DNA of 64,000 nt, taken from assembly GCA_025499705.1 (NCBI GenBank), contig JAFMVE010000021.1:1-64000 (forward strand), read 5' to 3'. Positions 37,161 through 46,537 of this stretch are shown here, in pieces (the stretch's first letter is position 1; each line of letters begins with the position of its first letter). The position numbers and the translations under genes were made by a program. The DNA comes from Carboxylicivirga caseinilyticus. GTDB taxonomy: Bacteria > Bacteroidota > Bacteroidia > Bacteroidales > Marinilabiliaceae. The notes beneath the pieces were generated by a model. That model was not told where the DNA came from. It searched no databases and saw only the letters and a program-made list of their open reading frames with translations.

Positions 37161-39194
37161 TTATTTGCTCATAAATTTTTGTGCACTACCAGTACTTAAC
37201 AACTCCCATAACGAAGCAACAGTCCAGCCCGGAGCAAAATAATTGTTATAAAAACCTTTCCCGTTTCTACCATAATCCCAGTTAGTGTGCTGCACAACTT
37301 CAGGATAATAACCCACACGCTCAATACCACACATATGACCTTCAAATGGTAACAATTGCATCATGCTTGTTTTGATTACCTCAGCAAAAGCGGTAAATCG
37401 AGGTTCGTTTGTTGTTTGATCCAACCAGGTAAGAACATCGGCTAATTCAAAAATAAATACATCAATGTGGTTGTTCTCAACCGATACATTTCCCCAGCCC
37501 CTTGACTTCAGACCTATGTCTCCTAACATTTGTCCCTGAGCAAATGGTACATCCCATGTATAATACCACGACAAAGCAAAATAAGCTGCTTTCTTTGCCA
37601 GGTCTGTATAATGTTTGCTTTCCTTTCCTTTTGTTGTCAGAGCCAAATAATACATGGCTGTTGATGCATATAACGATGCTTCTTTATCTTCACAATTGGC
37701 ATCTAAAGTAGAAGAGAAATAATCTGATTTTGAAATGATTTCACTCTCAAGATAGGCACCTGTTTTTTTGGCACTTGCCAAATAGGTTTTATCTTTAAAA
37801 TATTTTGATGCCATTACCAATGGCAATGTTGCTGACGGTGTACTACCTCCACTGGCATCAATAATTTTACTGTTTTTATCGAACTTGCGTGGAAAACTTC
37901 CATCCTCATTTTGTATCGCTAAAAAGTTACTTAAGATCTTATGCATACGATCTTCCCACTGCGGATGCTTACGACCTTTTTCCTGCTCATACTTTAAATA
38001 ATGCATGATGGCATAAATACCTTCTGACTGACGACGAATGCTGTAAACATTAGGTTCATCGTTGTGATCGTAATGGATAAATTCACGGAAGAACCCCGTT
38101 TCAGTAAAACCATTCTTCAGGTAACTATCAAAAATGCTATTGGCATCATTTTTTATTTTCTCATTTCCTGTTTGTTCAGCATATTCCAATGCAAAATAAG
38201 CGTTTAGTAAAACACGGCCGATAAATCCAACCTCGGCACCGCCATTATTATAACACTCATGTGTTAAAAGATGAATTCCCGAATAGTATTTTAAGTCATG
38301 GTTTGAGGTATAACTTTCCACAAAAAAGTTTGACAGAACCTCTTTTACCTTATCAAATGAATAATCCAGTTTTACGGGTTGTGGTTGATACGAATCATAT
38401 GAATACTCCCATACTTTTGCCACGAAATCAGAAAAACCATCAGCCTGTCCTTTGTGGAATGTCCAGGTAAGTATTTTCTCCTGACCTTTTTCAAGTTTTT
38501 CGAATGCAACAACAGAAGGAGCCAAATTTAATTTACGGATATATGTTTTTGGTGCTTCCTGAAAAGGAAAGCCATATGAAATCCAGGTTTTACCATCTCT
38601 GTTTTCAAAACCTGTAAAACCGATAGAACTAGGTTCTGAAAGTATTACTTCTCCCTCATGAACTGCTGTGTAAGCGGCTTTGTTTATTTCATTAGCTCGC
38701 AAAACAGTATAAAACTCTCCTGTTTTCTCATTGAAAGCACCTGTTAAAGGTGTACTCAATCGATCTTCGCGAACCAACCATGAATCACTTGAATGGAAAG
38801 ATGGAGCTTCTTTTGGTGAGCGAAGGTTGCGACGATACCAGAATCCCGGCATTAAAAACAGGCAATCATCGTGGTTTGATTCGCCTGCTGCAACACTTTG
38901 CTTAAAATTAAAATAGACATCTTCATTTGCCTTAATGCTGATTACATATTTGTCGTCTGCACCTTCTTTTATAATGGTACCACTTATACTTACAGGTAGC
39001 TTATCAAAACTTTGGTATTCCAGCTTATCAGCCTTTGTATTAATTTCCAATGTATGAGTAGTAGCCTTGTTTCCCGGTGATTTTAATTGTAACCACGCTT
39101 TCAAATTATTCTGCTGTGCTTCAGCCATCGAACCGGTTAAAAGCAAGGTCCCGGTCAAAAATACACTTAGCTTATTTTTAAATCGACTTTTCAT
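37161..39194 (-). CDS. Unrecognised secreted two-domain protein in the PUL
   Basis: A 677-residue protein with a signal peptide (residues 1-26, ending MAEAQQ). I recognise no family. Residues about 27-290 look like beta-sandwich (alternating strands, for example FWYRRNLRSPKEAP and KTWISYGFPFQ). Residues about 300-670 are helical with regular spacing, typical of an (alpha/alpha)6 toroid, and carry acidic and aromatic clusters such as IRRQSEGIYAIMHY, NEDGSFPRKFDKNSK, ASGGSTPSATLPLVMA and NNHIDVFIFELADVL. This two-part layout is common in glycoside hydrolases and polysaccharide lyases. The gene sits between GH127 (39 bp) and GH43 (52 bp), so a catalytic role on the same glycan is likely. No catalytic residues can be named. 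Confidence 0.8.
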   Translation of the reverse strand: MKSRFKNKLSVFLTGTLLLTGSMAEAQQNNLKAWLQLKSPGNKATTHTLEINTKADKLEYQSFDKLPVSISGTIIKEGADDKYVISIKANEDVYFNFKQSVAAGESNHDDCLFLMPGFWYRRNLRSPKEAPSFHSSDSWLVREDRLSTPLTGAFNEKTGEFYTVLRANEINKAAYTAVHEGEVILSEPSSIGFTGFENRDGKTWISYGFPFQEAPKTYIRKLNLAPSVVAFEKLEKGQEKILTWTFHKGQADGFSDFVAKVWEYSYDSYQPQPVKLDYSFDKVKEVLSNFFVESYTSNHDLKYYSGIHLLTHECYNNGGAEVGFIGRVLLNAYFALEYAEQTGNEKIKNDANSIFDSYLKNGFTETGFFREFIHYDHNDEPNVYSIRRQSEGIYAIMHYLKYEQEKGRKHPQWEDRMHKILSNFLAIQNEDGSFPRKFDKNSKIIDASGGSTPSATLPLVMASKYFKDKTYLASAKKTGAYLESEIISKSDYFSSTLDANCEDKEASLYASTAMYYLALTTKGKESKHYTDLAKKAAYFALSWYYTWDVPFAQGQMLGDIGLKSRGWGNVSVENNHIDVFIFELADVLTWLDQTTNEPRFTAFAEVIKTSMMQLLPFEGHMCGIERVGYYPEVVQHTNWDYGRNGKGFYNNYFAPGWTVASLWELLSTGSAQKFMSK

Positions 39195-39233
39195 ATTCGG
39201 TTTCTTTGATTCAAGTTGTTTTCTATATTATTT

Positions 39234-41294
39234 CTATTCGATATCTGTCACTACTGGAAATGCTGAGATGCGCAAACGAGCCGCTCCCATAGGTATTAAT
39301 TCAATTTCTTCTAATTTTCCGTTTGATTTGGCAGGATATTTTGGCAGTACATCTGCCAGACCAAACTGATCTATCTTCCATGAAGGAATCTGAGCTCCTT
39401 TAGCAATCAGTTTTATGGGCACACCCTCAGGCGAGAAAGGATAATTATCTATTGGCCAATCCTTTTCAACTACCCGAAAACTATGCGATGGATTAGACAT
39501 ATTCAATCTTAGACCATAATTCCAGGGTGATGAAGGACTAATTTCATAGGATGGCCATTTCTCAGGATCTGCATCTTTTTGCCATTTTGAATCATAAATA
39601 GCCGTCTCAATGCTGTTCAATTCTTTATAATCCTCATCTATCTTTAACGAAAATGTCAAAGCACCATAATCAACCGAAACACTGTTCTGATTAACCTGCC
39701 ATTGACGTATTTTTATTTCACGTGGCAGTGTTAAAACAACTTTATCTCCCGACTTCCAGTTTCGTTCTAACTTAAAGTATGAACCTGATTGCCCTGTTAC
39801 ATTGGATTCCACACCGTTAATCATCACTTTAGCATTTGAGCACCAGCCAGGTATTCTCAAATAAAAAGGAAATGAAACTTGTTTTTCTGTATTGATTGTA
39901 AATTCAATTTCTTCCTCAAAAGGATAATTGGTTTCCTGATGCACCTCAACCTCTACTCCACTTCCCACTTTTGCCTTGGTTACACACGAATTATACATAA
40001 CAGCCGCCAGTCCATTATCATTGGTTGCCATCACCAGATTCTGCAGGTAATAAGGAAGTGCATGTCCATGATTATGCTGACAACAACGACTACTGAAAGG
40101 ATTCATTGCCAGGAAAGGACCGGCATTGGCAATTCCCGGAGCATGATTTAACCCATCGGCTGTTACACCATTCGGACAGGTGATATAGCGCAGACTTTTC
40201 ATATCAGTTGTGAAAGCAGCAGTGAAACTGTTAAACAATACATCTTCACAGTTATCTGCCCAGAAAGTATCACCTGTAATAGCAATCAATATTCCATCAG
40301 ATGTCATTTGCTCTGCAAAACCGCATGTTTCGGTTCCCTGGCGAGGATCGATATAACCCATTCGGGCATTTTCATCAGATCCAAACATACCTCCCGGCAC
40401 CTGACCAAAAGTTCTTCTTATTAAGTCATAATCGTTATAACTGGCAGCTAAATGTGATGAATCACCTGTTTGCATAAAATAAGTGGCAGGCTCTCTGAAA
40501 CATTGTGCAATATTTACATTGTGCCAGTTAGGCAAACTGGACTTTTGCGTCCAGTCGGCAGTGTTTTTATGAATTTTATGAGCTAGCTCCAGAAGCCAGT
40601 CCTCCTGTGTTATATTGTACAACCAGTAAACACTGTATAAATTGTCACCACCCCGGCTATTCTCCCAATAACTAGACAAAAATTCTTCGTCCGTCAAATT
40701 TGACTCATATTTAAAATAGGATTTCATAAAATCGAGAACCCTGTTATCTCCACTATACTCGTAATAGTGCTGAAGCGTGAATAGCACAATCATGTTTGGC
40801 CAGTAATCAATGTGACCTGTCTGTCCAGATCGTACTTCCGGTCCAAACCATCCATTTTCCTTCTGACTGTCAAGAATCGCTTCAATCCAAAGCATACTTT
40901 CTTCCATCATGGCTTTATCTTCAAAAATGAAGGCCATATCGGCATAACCTCTTAACCAGTATGGAACCTCTTCCCAACCATGATCACCTCCTTCTGCCAA
41001 CCAGGCATTATTATCTTTTTCGAGCCAGGCACTAATCTCACCTAACTGTCCACACAATCCATCTTTTTGTAATTCAAGAAGCTTTAAAATCCAACCTTCC
41101 GGTTTGATACTACCCAATGGAAGTTTTATCAAATGAGCCTTTTGAAGTGGAGCTTTGTTCCCCCAATAAAAGTTATTATCTCCATTCAAAGGCAATTGAT
41201 TTACACTGCTCACTTCTTTTAAGTCCGTTGCAGAACAAGCCACTACGATTACTGAGATAATCAGTATAAATGATTTTAAGAGTATTGTTTTCAT
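39234..41294 (-). CDS. GH127-type beta-L-arabinofuranosidase (DUF1680), lipoprotein
   Basis: A 686-residue protein with a lipoprotein signal (VVACS, Cys20). The (alpha/alpha)6 barrel occupies about residues 60-430 and is followed by beta-sandwich domains. Glu322 and Cys324 in GTETCGFAE, with Cys404-Cys405 in SSRCCQHN, reproduce the Glu-x-Cys...Cys-Cys zinc site. In the Bifidobacterium enzyme HypBA1 one Cys of this site acts as nucleophile; Glu308 in GSDENAR is a candidate acid/base. These enzymes remove terminal beta-L-arabinofuranose, as on hydroxyproline-linked arabino-oligosaccharides or pectic side chains. GH146 shares the fold and the Cys-Zn site and is the main alternative. A strong terminator lies just upstream, between it and the DUF4965 gene. 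Confidence 0.85.
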   Translation of the reverse strand: MKTILLKSFILIISVIVVACSATDLKEVSSVNQLPLNGDNNFYWGNKAPLQKAHLIKLPLGSIKPEGWILKLLELQKDGLCGQLGEISAWLEKDNNAWLAEGGDHGWEEVPYWLRGYADMAFIFEDKAMMEESMLWIEAILDSQKENGWFGPEVRSGQTGHIDYWPNMIVLFTLQHYYEYSGDNRVLDFMKSYFKYESNLTDEEFLSSYWENSRGGDNLYSVYWLYNITQEDWLLELAHKIHKNTADWTQKSSLPNWHNVNIAQCFREPATYFMQTGDSSHLAASYNDYDLIRRTFGQVPGGMFGSDENARMGYIDPRQGTETCGFAEQMTSDGILIAITGDTFWADNCEDVLFNSFTAAFTTDMKSLRYITCPNGVTADGLNHAPGIANAGPFLAMNPFSSRCCQHNHGHALPYYLQNLVMATNDNGLAAVMYNSCVTKAKVGSGVEVEVHQETNYPFEEEIEFTINTEKQVSFPFYLRIPGWCSNAKVMINGVESNVTGQSGSYFKLERNWKSGDKVVLTLPREIKIRQWQVNQNSVSVDYGALTFSLKIDEDYKELNSIETAIYDSKWQKDADPEKWPSYEISPSSPWNYGLRLNMSNPSHSFRVVEKDWPIDNYPFSPEGVPIKLIAKGAQIPSWKIDQFGLADVLPKYPAKSNGKLEEIELIPMGAARLRISAFPVVTDIE

Positions 41295-41311
41295 AAACTG
41301 AATTTTAGGGT

Positions 41312-41353
41312 AAAAACAGGTTCTGATACTCCCCCAAGATTAGTATCAGAACC
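41312..41353 (-). terminator. Strong internal hairpin between DUF4965 and GH127 genes
   Basis: GGTTCTGATACT (41319-41330) and AGTATCAGAACC (41342-41353) form a perfect 12-bp stem with an 11-nt loop. On the minus strand it is followed by TGTTTTTACCC. It lies inside the PUL operon, 9 bp past the DUF4965 stop. Confidence 0.8.
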
Positions 41354-41361
41354 AGAAAGGT

Positions 41362-43860
41362 TTACTCAAGCATTTTAATGAAATAACCGCCAACCACAGA
41401 TCTGGCCTGAAAACCAACTTTTTCCCCCGTATTAGTTTGGTACCAGTCCGTCATTGGAACTCTGTCAGGTGTTTCCTCTAAAAATTTATGTAAAGGATCT
41501 ATCAATATCTCAAACTTCTTCTGATCGTTTGATAAGGTTGCAGTCCAGACAATCCAATCAGACTTCGTGTATGTTTCCCTGTTATCCAGAGGCAAACCAT
41601 AGGTATTTTGTTTCTGCAGATAATAGTCTATTTCCTTTTCAGCCACATCCTGACTAAAAATACAGAAGTCAAGTAACTTATCCCATACCAGATTATACTT
41701 CTGACTCCAGGTGCCAGGTTTATCGAAAGTCAACCTAAAATGATCACCATCATCGGCCATTGCAATCCATTCATCAGCCATTCTTCTGGCTTCTGTAAGG
41801 TACTCATCAGCAATATCAGTCTTACCCAAAGTATTGGCCAAAGTGCCATAACCGGCAATTCCCATAATGGCCTTTATTGACAAGTTGGTATTGTGAGCAA
41901 AATGACCTGCAAAATCATCTGTACACAACTGATTTTCTGGATCCAACCCATTCTCTTTTAAATAATTTGCCCAGGTAGTTAACACATCCCAATGTTGCTG
42001 GGCATAATCTGCGTTTCCTTCAACATGTGCAATAGCTGCCGTAAGAATTAACATATTACCACATTCTTCAACCGGCATATCACCTCCGTATGTTTGTCCA
42101 TTTGCTAACGGATATGTACCTACATCGTGCGCAGCAAAAGGCTTGGCCCATTTTCCACTTTCGGAATAATAAAAGATTGGATTTAGCATCCCTTTTAGAA
42201 GTTCGGGATTATATTTTAAATATAACGGAGCCGATGGATAGGTTACATCAACAGTTCCGATGGATCCGTTACTGAAATTTTCTTTCGATAAGAATAATAA
42301 ATTGTCCTGATTATCTTTAACCAGTTTATGTGCAGCAATAGATTGACGAAATGCAAGAATACACAGATCTGCATAGTTTTTGCCACCTGTACTTAACGCA
42401 TCCTGCATTATTTGTCTGTCAACCATCAGACATTTTTTCATCACTTTTTCATAATCTGATACCGCTGCATCAAATGCTTGTGTGATCGTTGATGTTTTAC
42501 CATGTTTCCATAGAGCCATCAGGTTTTCACCAAAATATTGTATTGCTTCCACATCATCATAACCTATCATAACATAGCCGGTAGATATTTCAGCTGAAAC
42601 ATTACCCAAATCATGAGAAAGTCCCATAGCAGGCATTACCTGAGTCATATTAACAGGATTATTTATATCTCCTGAATGAACTTCTCCATTATTGGCAAAA
42701 TCTTTTTTGCTGTTAAAATAGTCGTTGATGCTTGTTAAATATCCTTTGTTATTGGGAGCCGCCAGATATTGATATCCCCAATCGATACGAATATCATCAC
42801 CTTTTTTACCCAATACATTCTGCTCGACAGTTCCTGCCTGTATAAATTTTATATTTTTGGTATCACCCAGTTCCACATTCACTTCCTGAGCAAGGCCATT
42901 TACAGCCCATTGAGGAGTTGTTTCAAAATATATCTGAACGTAGTGATTTTTTCCATCCAAAGATTTAACCTGATAATTAATGTAATTGATTGGTCGGGAT
43001 AAAAGATCCAAATCATCAGGTATAAGAGGTGCCACAAATTGCACATTTAATTGAATCGGACCACATTCAAACGCATATTGGGTTTGTGTAGCCGACATAG
43101 TAGCTGCTGTTTGAACAGCTGTTTTTGAAAATATTTCAGTCTCTGTATTATCCTGAAAAATTCCGAAATCAACATAACCTCCACCCACTCTGTTATGACA
43201 ATGGACAGCAATCACATTTTCTCCGTCTTTATTTAAAAGACTTCTGTCTAGTTCTATTTTTACATTATTCTTCCATGAATAGCCTGTTTCTACCAATTGA
43301 TGGCCATTCAGATACAATTCAAAAATATCATCGTGTGAATAAACGAGGTAAACCTTATCATCACTCAATTCTGATATTGTAAAATTACGTCGAACCCAGA
43401 TATCCTGTGTTTCCCACAAGGTATGTAGTTCAGGCATATTAGGTGTACCAAATGCACCTTCTCCGGTTTTCCATGCACTATCATCAAACACTACATCTTT
43501 CCAACCTTCATTTGGCTCTTCAAATGTATATTGCCCTTTCCATGCTCCATATTCAGCCATTGGCAATACAGCTTTCATAGGTATTTCTTCTTTTCCCAGA
43601 AAACGAAATACCTCACCATCTACGCGAATTGCACCAATTAAACTGTGAACTTTACCGGTCCAATGTCTCACTGCATCTCCATACAAAAGATCATTATTTG
43701 ACCATGCACTGGTATATGGATCAATTGTAACCAATGGATAAGATGGTGCTCTTAGCTGGCTTATATCTGAAGAAACAAAGGTTTTCACTTCCTTTTGACA
43801 AGATGTTAAAAACATTGCCACCAGAAAAGAAAAGGATAGAAATAATGAGAGTTTGTTCAT
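41362..43860 (-). CDS. DUF4965-family ('glutaminase-like') lipoprotein with inserted jelly roll
   Basis: An 832-residue protein with a lipoprotein signal (FLTSC, Cys21). The order seen is a DUF4964-like start (RAPSYPLVTIDPYTSAWSNN), then a GH2-type galactose-binding-like jelly roll at about 125-225 (WVRRNFTISE and YLNGHQLVETGYSWKN). A DUF5127 region follows, then the (alpha/alpha) DUF4965 barrel at about 470-660 (FRQSIAAHKLV, HDVGTYPLANGQTYGGDMPVEECGNM, split here at GGDMPVEECGNM) and a DUF1793 end. The family name 'glutaminase' comes from a fungal enzyme. In PULs such proteins are more likely carbohydrate-active, with the Asp/Glu-rich barrel as active site. The family match is firm; the activity is not known. 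Confidence 0.85.
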   Translation of the reverse strand: MNKLSLFLSFSFLVAMFLTSCQKEVKTFVSSDISQLRAPSYPLVTIDPYTSAWSNNDLLYGDAVRHWTGKVHSLIGAIRVDGEVFRFLGKEEIPMKAVLPMAEYGAWKGQYTFEEPNEGWKDVVFDDSAWKTGEGAFGTPNMPELHTLWETQDIWVRRNFTISELSDDKVYLVYSHDDIFELYLNGHQLVETGYSWKNNVKIELDRSLLNKDGENVIAVHCHNRVGGGYVDFGIFQDNTETEIFSKTAVQTAATMSATQTQYAFECGPIQLNVQFVAPLIPDDLDLLSRPINYINYQVKSLDGKNHYVQIYFETTPQWAVNGLAQEVNVELGDTKNIKFIQAGTVEQNVLGKKGDDIRIDWGYQYLAAPNNKGYLTSINDYFNSKKDFANNGEVHSGDINNPVNMTQVMPAMGLSHDLGNVSAEISTGYVMIGYDDVEAIQYFGENLMALWKHGKTSTITQAFDAAVSDYEKVMKKCLMVDRQIMQDALSTGGKNYADLCILAFRQSIAAHKLVKDNQDNLLFLSKENFSNGSIGTVDVTYPSAPLYLKYNPELLKGMLNPIFYYSESGKWAKPFAAHDVGTYPLANGQTYGGDMPVEECGNMLILTAAIAHVEGNADYAQQHWDVLTTWANYLKENGLDPENQLCTDDFAGHFAHNTNLSIKAIMGIAGYGTLANTLGKTDIADEYLTEARRMADEWIAMADDGDHFRLTFDKPGTWSQKYNLVWDKLLDFCIFSQDVAEKEIDYYLQKQNTYGLPLDNRETYTKSDWIVWTATLSNDQKKFEILIDPLHKFLEETPDRVPMTDWYQTNTGEKVGFQARSVVGGYFIKMLE

Positions 43861-43873
43861 CTTGAAGAAGTCT

Positions 43874-43913
43874 TAAAAAGAGGGCTGATTGATACAATTT
43901 TCAACCAGCCCTG
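43874..43913 (-). terminator. Internal hairpin between DUF3823 and DUF4965 genes
   Basis: AGGGCTG (43881-43887) pairs with CAGCCCT (43906-43912), with inner TTGA/TCAA pairing. On the minus strand it is followed by CTTTTTAAG. It lies 13 bp past the DUF3823 stop and would let only part of the transcription from susC continue into the enzyme genes. Confidence 0.75.
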
Positions 43914-43924
43914 AGATAAATAGA

Positions 43925-44632
43925 TTACAAATCAATTTTCTGAACAGCTGTGAAGATCATATCTTCAACACCTGCCATTTTTACGCCAACACGAGCGTAA
44001 ACATAACTTTGATCTATGCGGGTTTCCGGTACAGTTACACTCATTGTAACAGAAGATAAATCAGCTATATCACCACCAGCAACTTCTGCAGAATTAATTT
44101 TTGATTGAACATCAACGAACTGAGTTGTATTGATATATAGATTAACTCTTTCGATACTCTTGGCATCTTCATCAGTAATGATTTGTTCCAAACCAAAACT
44201 TGCTGATACAGTACCTCCACTCTGAGAGAACTGAGCATTACGAATCATGTAATAAGGCTCTACTTCAATATCCATTTCCTTATTACCACCCAAATTCACA
44301 ATAATAGTATCCGATTGTGTTTCGGTATTGGTAATGTTTCTGAATGGTCCCTGATGTGAAGGAATAATTAACTTATAAGTTGAAGGGAATAGCATAGCTG
44401 AGTATTCACCATCCTGATTTACATCAACCTGAATTGAATTGGACAATTGCCATCCGGGTTCCCAAAGCTGAAACGTTACTTCATGTGCTTCTACATGAAT
44501 AGCTTCGCCCTGATACACTAGCTTACCGTATAAACGGGCACTTGGTGCATCATAGTTATCTTTCTCACATGACATAAATATCAATGAGAAGATAAGCGGT
44601 ATATAAAATAATATCTTTTTCATGTTCATCAC
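43925..44632 (-). CDS. DUF3823-family lipoprotein, SusE/F-position
   Basis: A 235-residue protein with a lipoprotein signal (LIFMSCEKD). Residues about 30-125 form a first beta-sandwich (ARLYGKLVYQGEAI, then DGEYSAMLFPSTYKL, a transthyretin/CarboxypepD-like domain). Residues about 127-230 form a second one with the Ig-like pattern RNAQFSQSGGTVSASF. This matches DUF3823, found after susD genes in many PULs and thought to act as a surface glycan-binding partner. It starts 6 bp after the susD stop and is followed by a terminator-like hairpin, so it closes the SusCD uptake segment. Confidence 0.85.
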   Translation of the reverse strand: MMNMKKILFYIPLIFSLIFMSCEKDNYDAPSARLYGKLVYQGEAIHVEAHEVTFQLWEPGWQLSNSIQVDVNQDGEYSAMLFPSTYKLIIPSHQGPFRNITNTETQSDTIIVNLGGNKEMDIEVEPYYMIRNAQFSQSGGTVSASFGLEQIITDEDAKSIERVNLYINTTQFVDVQSKINSAEVAGGDIADLSSVTMSVTVPETRIDQSYVYARVGVKMAGVEDMIFTAVQKIDL

Positions 44633-44638
44633 TCTTAA

Positions 44639-46534
44639 TTAGTTATGATTTGGGTTTCTTACAATCAATGGGTTACTATTTATCACACCATCACTAATGC
44701 TTGAATAATAATTACCCATTCTGAATCGATGAGAAGCAATTACGTTGGATGGTTTAACCACTTTGAATACATACTTGTAATTGTTTTCGCTTCCGTTCTC
44801 ATCGTAATATTTGTATGGCCATAAACCAAATACACGGGTTTGAATTTCATCAGCTACACCAATATTGGTTGATAAATCTACTGCTTCACCGTTCCAAACC
44901 TGGTGTGCTAAACGCCAACGTTTCATATCCCATAATTCATGACCTTCAAATGCTAACTCAACCTTACGTTCATTAACTATACGATCAAATGAGATATCAC
45001 TTTGATCTAAAGGAATTGTTAAACCGGCACGAGTACGAACTGTATTCATATAAGTAGCAGCCACATCCGGATGTCCTAATTCAAAAGCAGCTTCTGCAGC
45101 ATTTAAATAAACTTCTGCCAATCGGTAACGCACCCACCAGACATCACTTTTCACACCACGCTGACCTGATCCGGTAGCTTCATCCATAAATTTGCGAACA
45201 TAGAACCCTGTTTGGGCTCCCCACTCAAGTCCGTCTATTGGTCCATCTTTACCAACTACTTGTTCATCTACATCCTTACCTGGCAAACTTCCTGTATCAC
45301 CAAATTTATCAGATGAAATAACTGAACCGTCAGCCAACATAAATCCGGCCCATATATCAACTGGTTTACCTTTAAAAGTTGACCCAGGCAACATAATCGT
45401 TCCAGCTAAACGAGCATCTCTGTCCTTGAAGATATCCATTGGATCATCGTAATAAATCCAGTCTCCATCCTCAGCGTTAGTTTGAAATGGTTCGTAAGTA
45501 TTATCCACTTTTTCGAAAAGCTGTGCCAGGTTTAATGATGGATTCAATCGTCCACCTTCCAAATCTTCAGCTTCTCCCCATGGTTGATTCACCAATGTCC
45601 AAGGGTTAGATTCTTCATTGTTCATACTTTGTACATAATCCTTTGCAAAAATAACCTCAGGATTATTCGATTTATCCTGAAATAATCTTGCAAAATTTTC
45701 AGAAAGATTTTCTTTCTTGTTATACAAACTATAAGGTCCTGTTCCGATTAATTCTTCAGCTGCATCAAAAGCTGTTTGATAATAAGCATTGGCCATTGAT
45801 GATGAGATACCTACTTCTCCATCTGGCAATGTAACTTCCGGAGTATTGGCACCATACTTAGCAATTGAAGCAGCATATAATGCAACTCTTGATTTCATCG
45901 CTAATACCAGTCCTTGAGTAGCTCTGGATTTAACATTAACATCATTTGGTAAATCTGCCTTAATATCATCTAACTCTGAAAGAATGAAGTCATAAACTTC
46001 ATGTTCTTTTGCACGAGGGTACTGTAAATAACTTGGATCGCCACTAAAGTCATATGTTAATGGTTCCAGAATAAGAGGTACACCACCCATTCGCTTTACC
46101 ATCTCGAAATACAAAGTAGCTCTGATAAAACGACCTTCAGCAAGGAAACGTGCTTTTGAAGTAATTACCGTTTCATCAGCAGCCTCGCATTTCTGGATGA
46201 ATAAGTTAAGCTCGCGCATATAACCATAATCCCAAAGTCTCCACCAATCATAACCATAGTCCCAAAGGTCACGGTGTCTCCAGTAATCACCAGCATTTGA
46301 GGCAAAAGCTTCATCAAAATTGGTATATTCCCACCACGATTTTACCGATTGGTAATCGTTAATTCTCCAGTACAAATCAGATACAAGACTAAACACAAGG
46401 CTTTCGTCCTGCCATAGCTGCTCATCCAACAAAAGACTTGTTGGTTCTCTATCCAGGAATTCTTCATCATTACAGCCAGGCATTACAGCCAGAATGATGA
46501 GAGCGATTAATATAAATTTTTTCATTTTTTCCAT
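44639..46534 (-). CDS. SusD/RagB-family surface glycan-binding lipoprotein
   Basis: A 631-residue SusD homologue with a lipoprotein signal (VMPGC, Cys21). The N-terminus has the usual FLDREPTSLLLDEQLW; TPR-like helices follow (FLAEGRFIRATLYFEMVKRM, then GGVPLILEPLTYD). The C-terminal block WWVRYRLAEVYLNAAEAAFE, quoted here to its limit, and ERKVELAFEGHELWDMKRW are the family signatures. It captures the glycan at the cell surface and closes over the SusC barrel. The start could also be the ATG three codons in. It follows susC by 3 bp and precedes the DUF3823 gene by 6 bp. Larger than the starch SusD (551 residues) but within family range. Confidence 0.93.
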   Translation of the reverse strand: MEKMKKFILIALIILAVMPGCNDEEFLDREPTSLLLDEQLWQDESLVFSLVSDLYWRINDYQSVKSWWEYTNFDEAFASNAGDYWRHRDLWDYGYDWWRLWDYGYMRELNLFIQKCEAADETVITSKARFLAEGRFIRATLYFEMVKRMGGVPLILEPLTYDFSGDPSYLQYPRAKEHEVYDFILSELDDIKADLPNDVNVKSRATQGLVLAMKSRVALYAASIAKYGANTPEVTLPDGEVGISSSMANAYYQTAFDAAEELIGTGPYSLYNKKENLSENFARLFQDKSNNPEVIFAKDYVQSMNNEESNPWTLVNQPWGEAEDLEGGRLNPSLNLAQLFEKVDNTYEPFQTNAEDGDWIYYDDPMDIFKDRDARLAGTIMLPGSTFKGKPVDIWAGFMLADGSVISSDKFGDTGSLPGKDVDEQVVGKDGPIDGLEWGAQTGFYVRKFMDEATGSGQRGVKSDVWWVRYRLAEVYLNAAEAAFELGHPDVAATYMNTVRTRAGLTIPLDQSDISFDRIVNERKVELAFEGHELWDMKRWRLAHQVWNGEAVDLSTNIGVADEIQTRVFGLWPYKYYDENGSENNYKYVFKVVKPSNVIASHRFRMGNYYSSISDGVINSNPLIVRNPNHN

Positions 46535-46537
46535 TTT

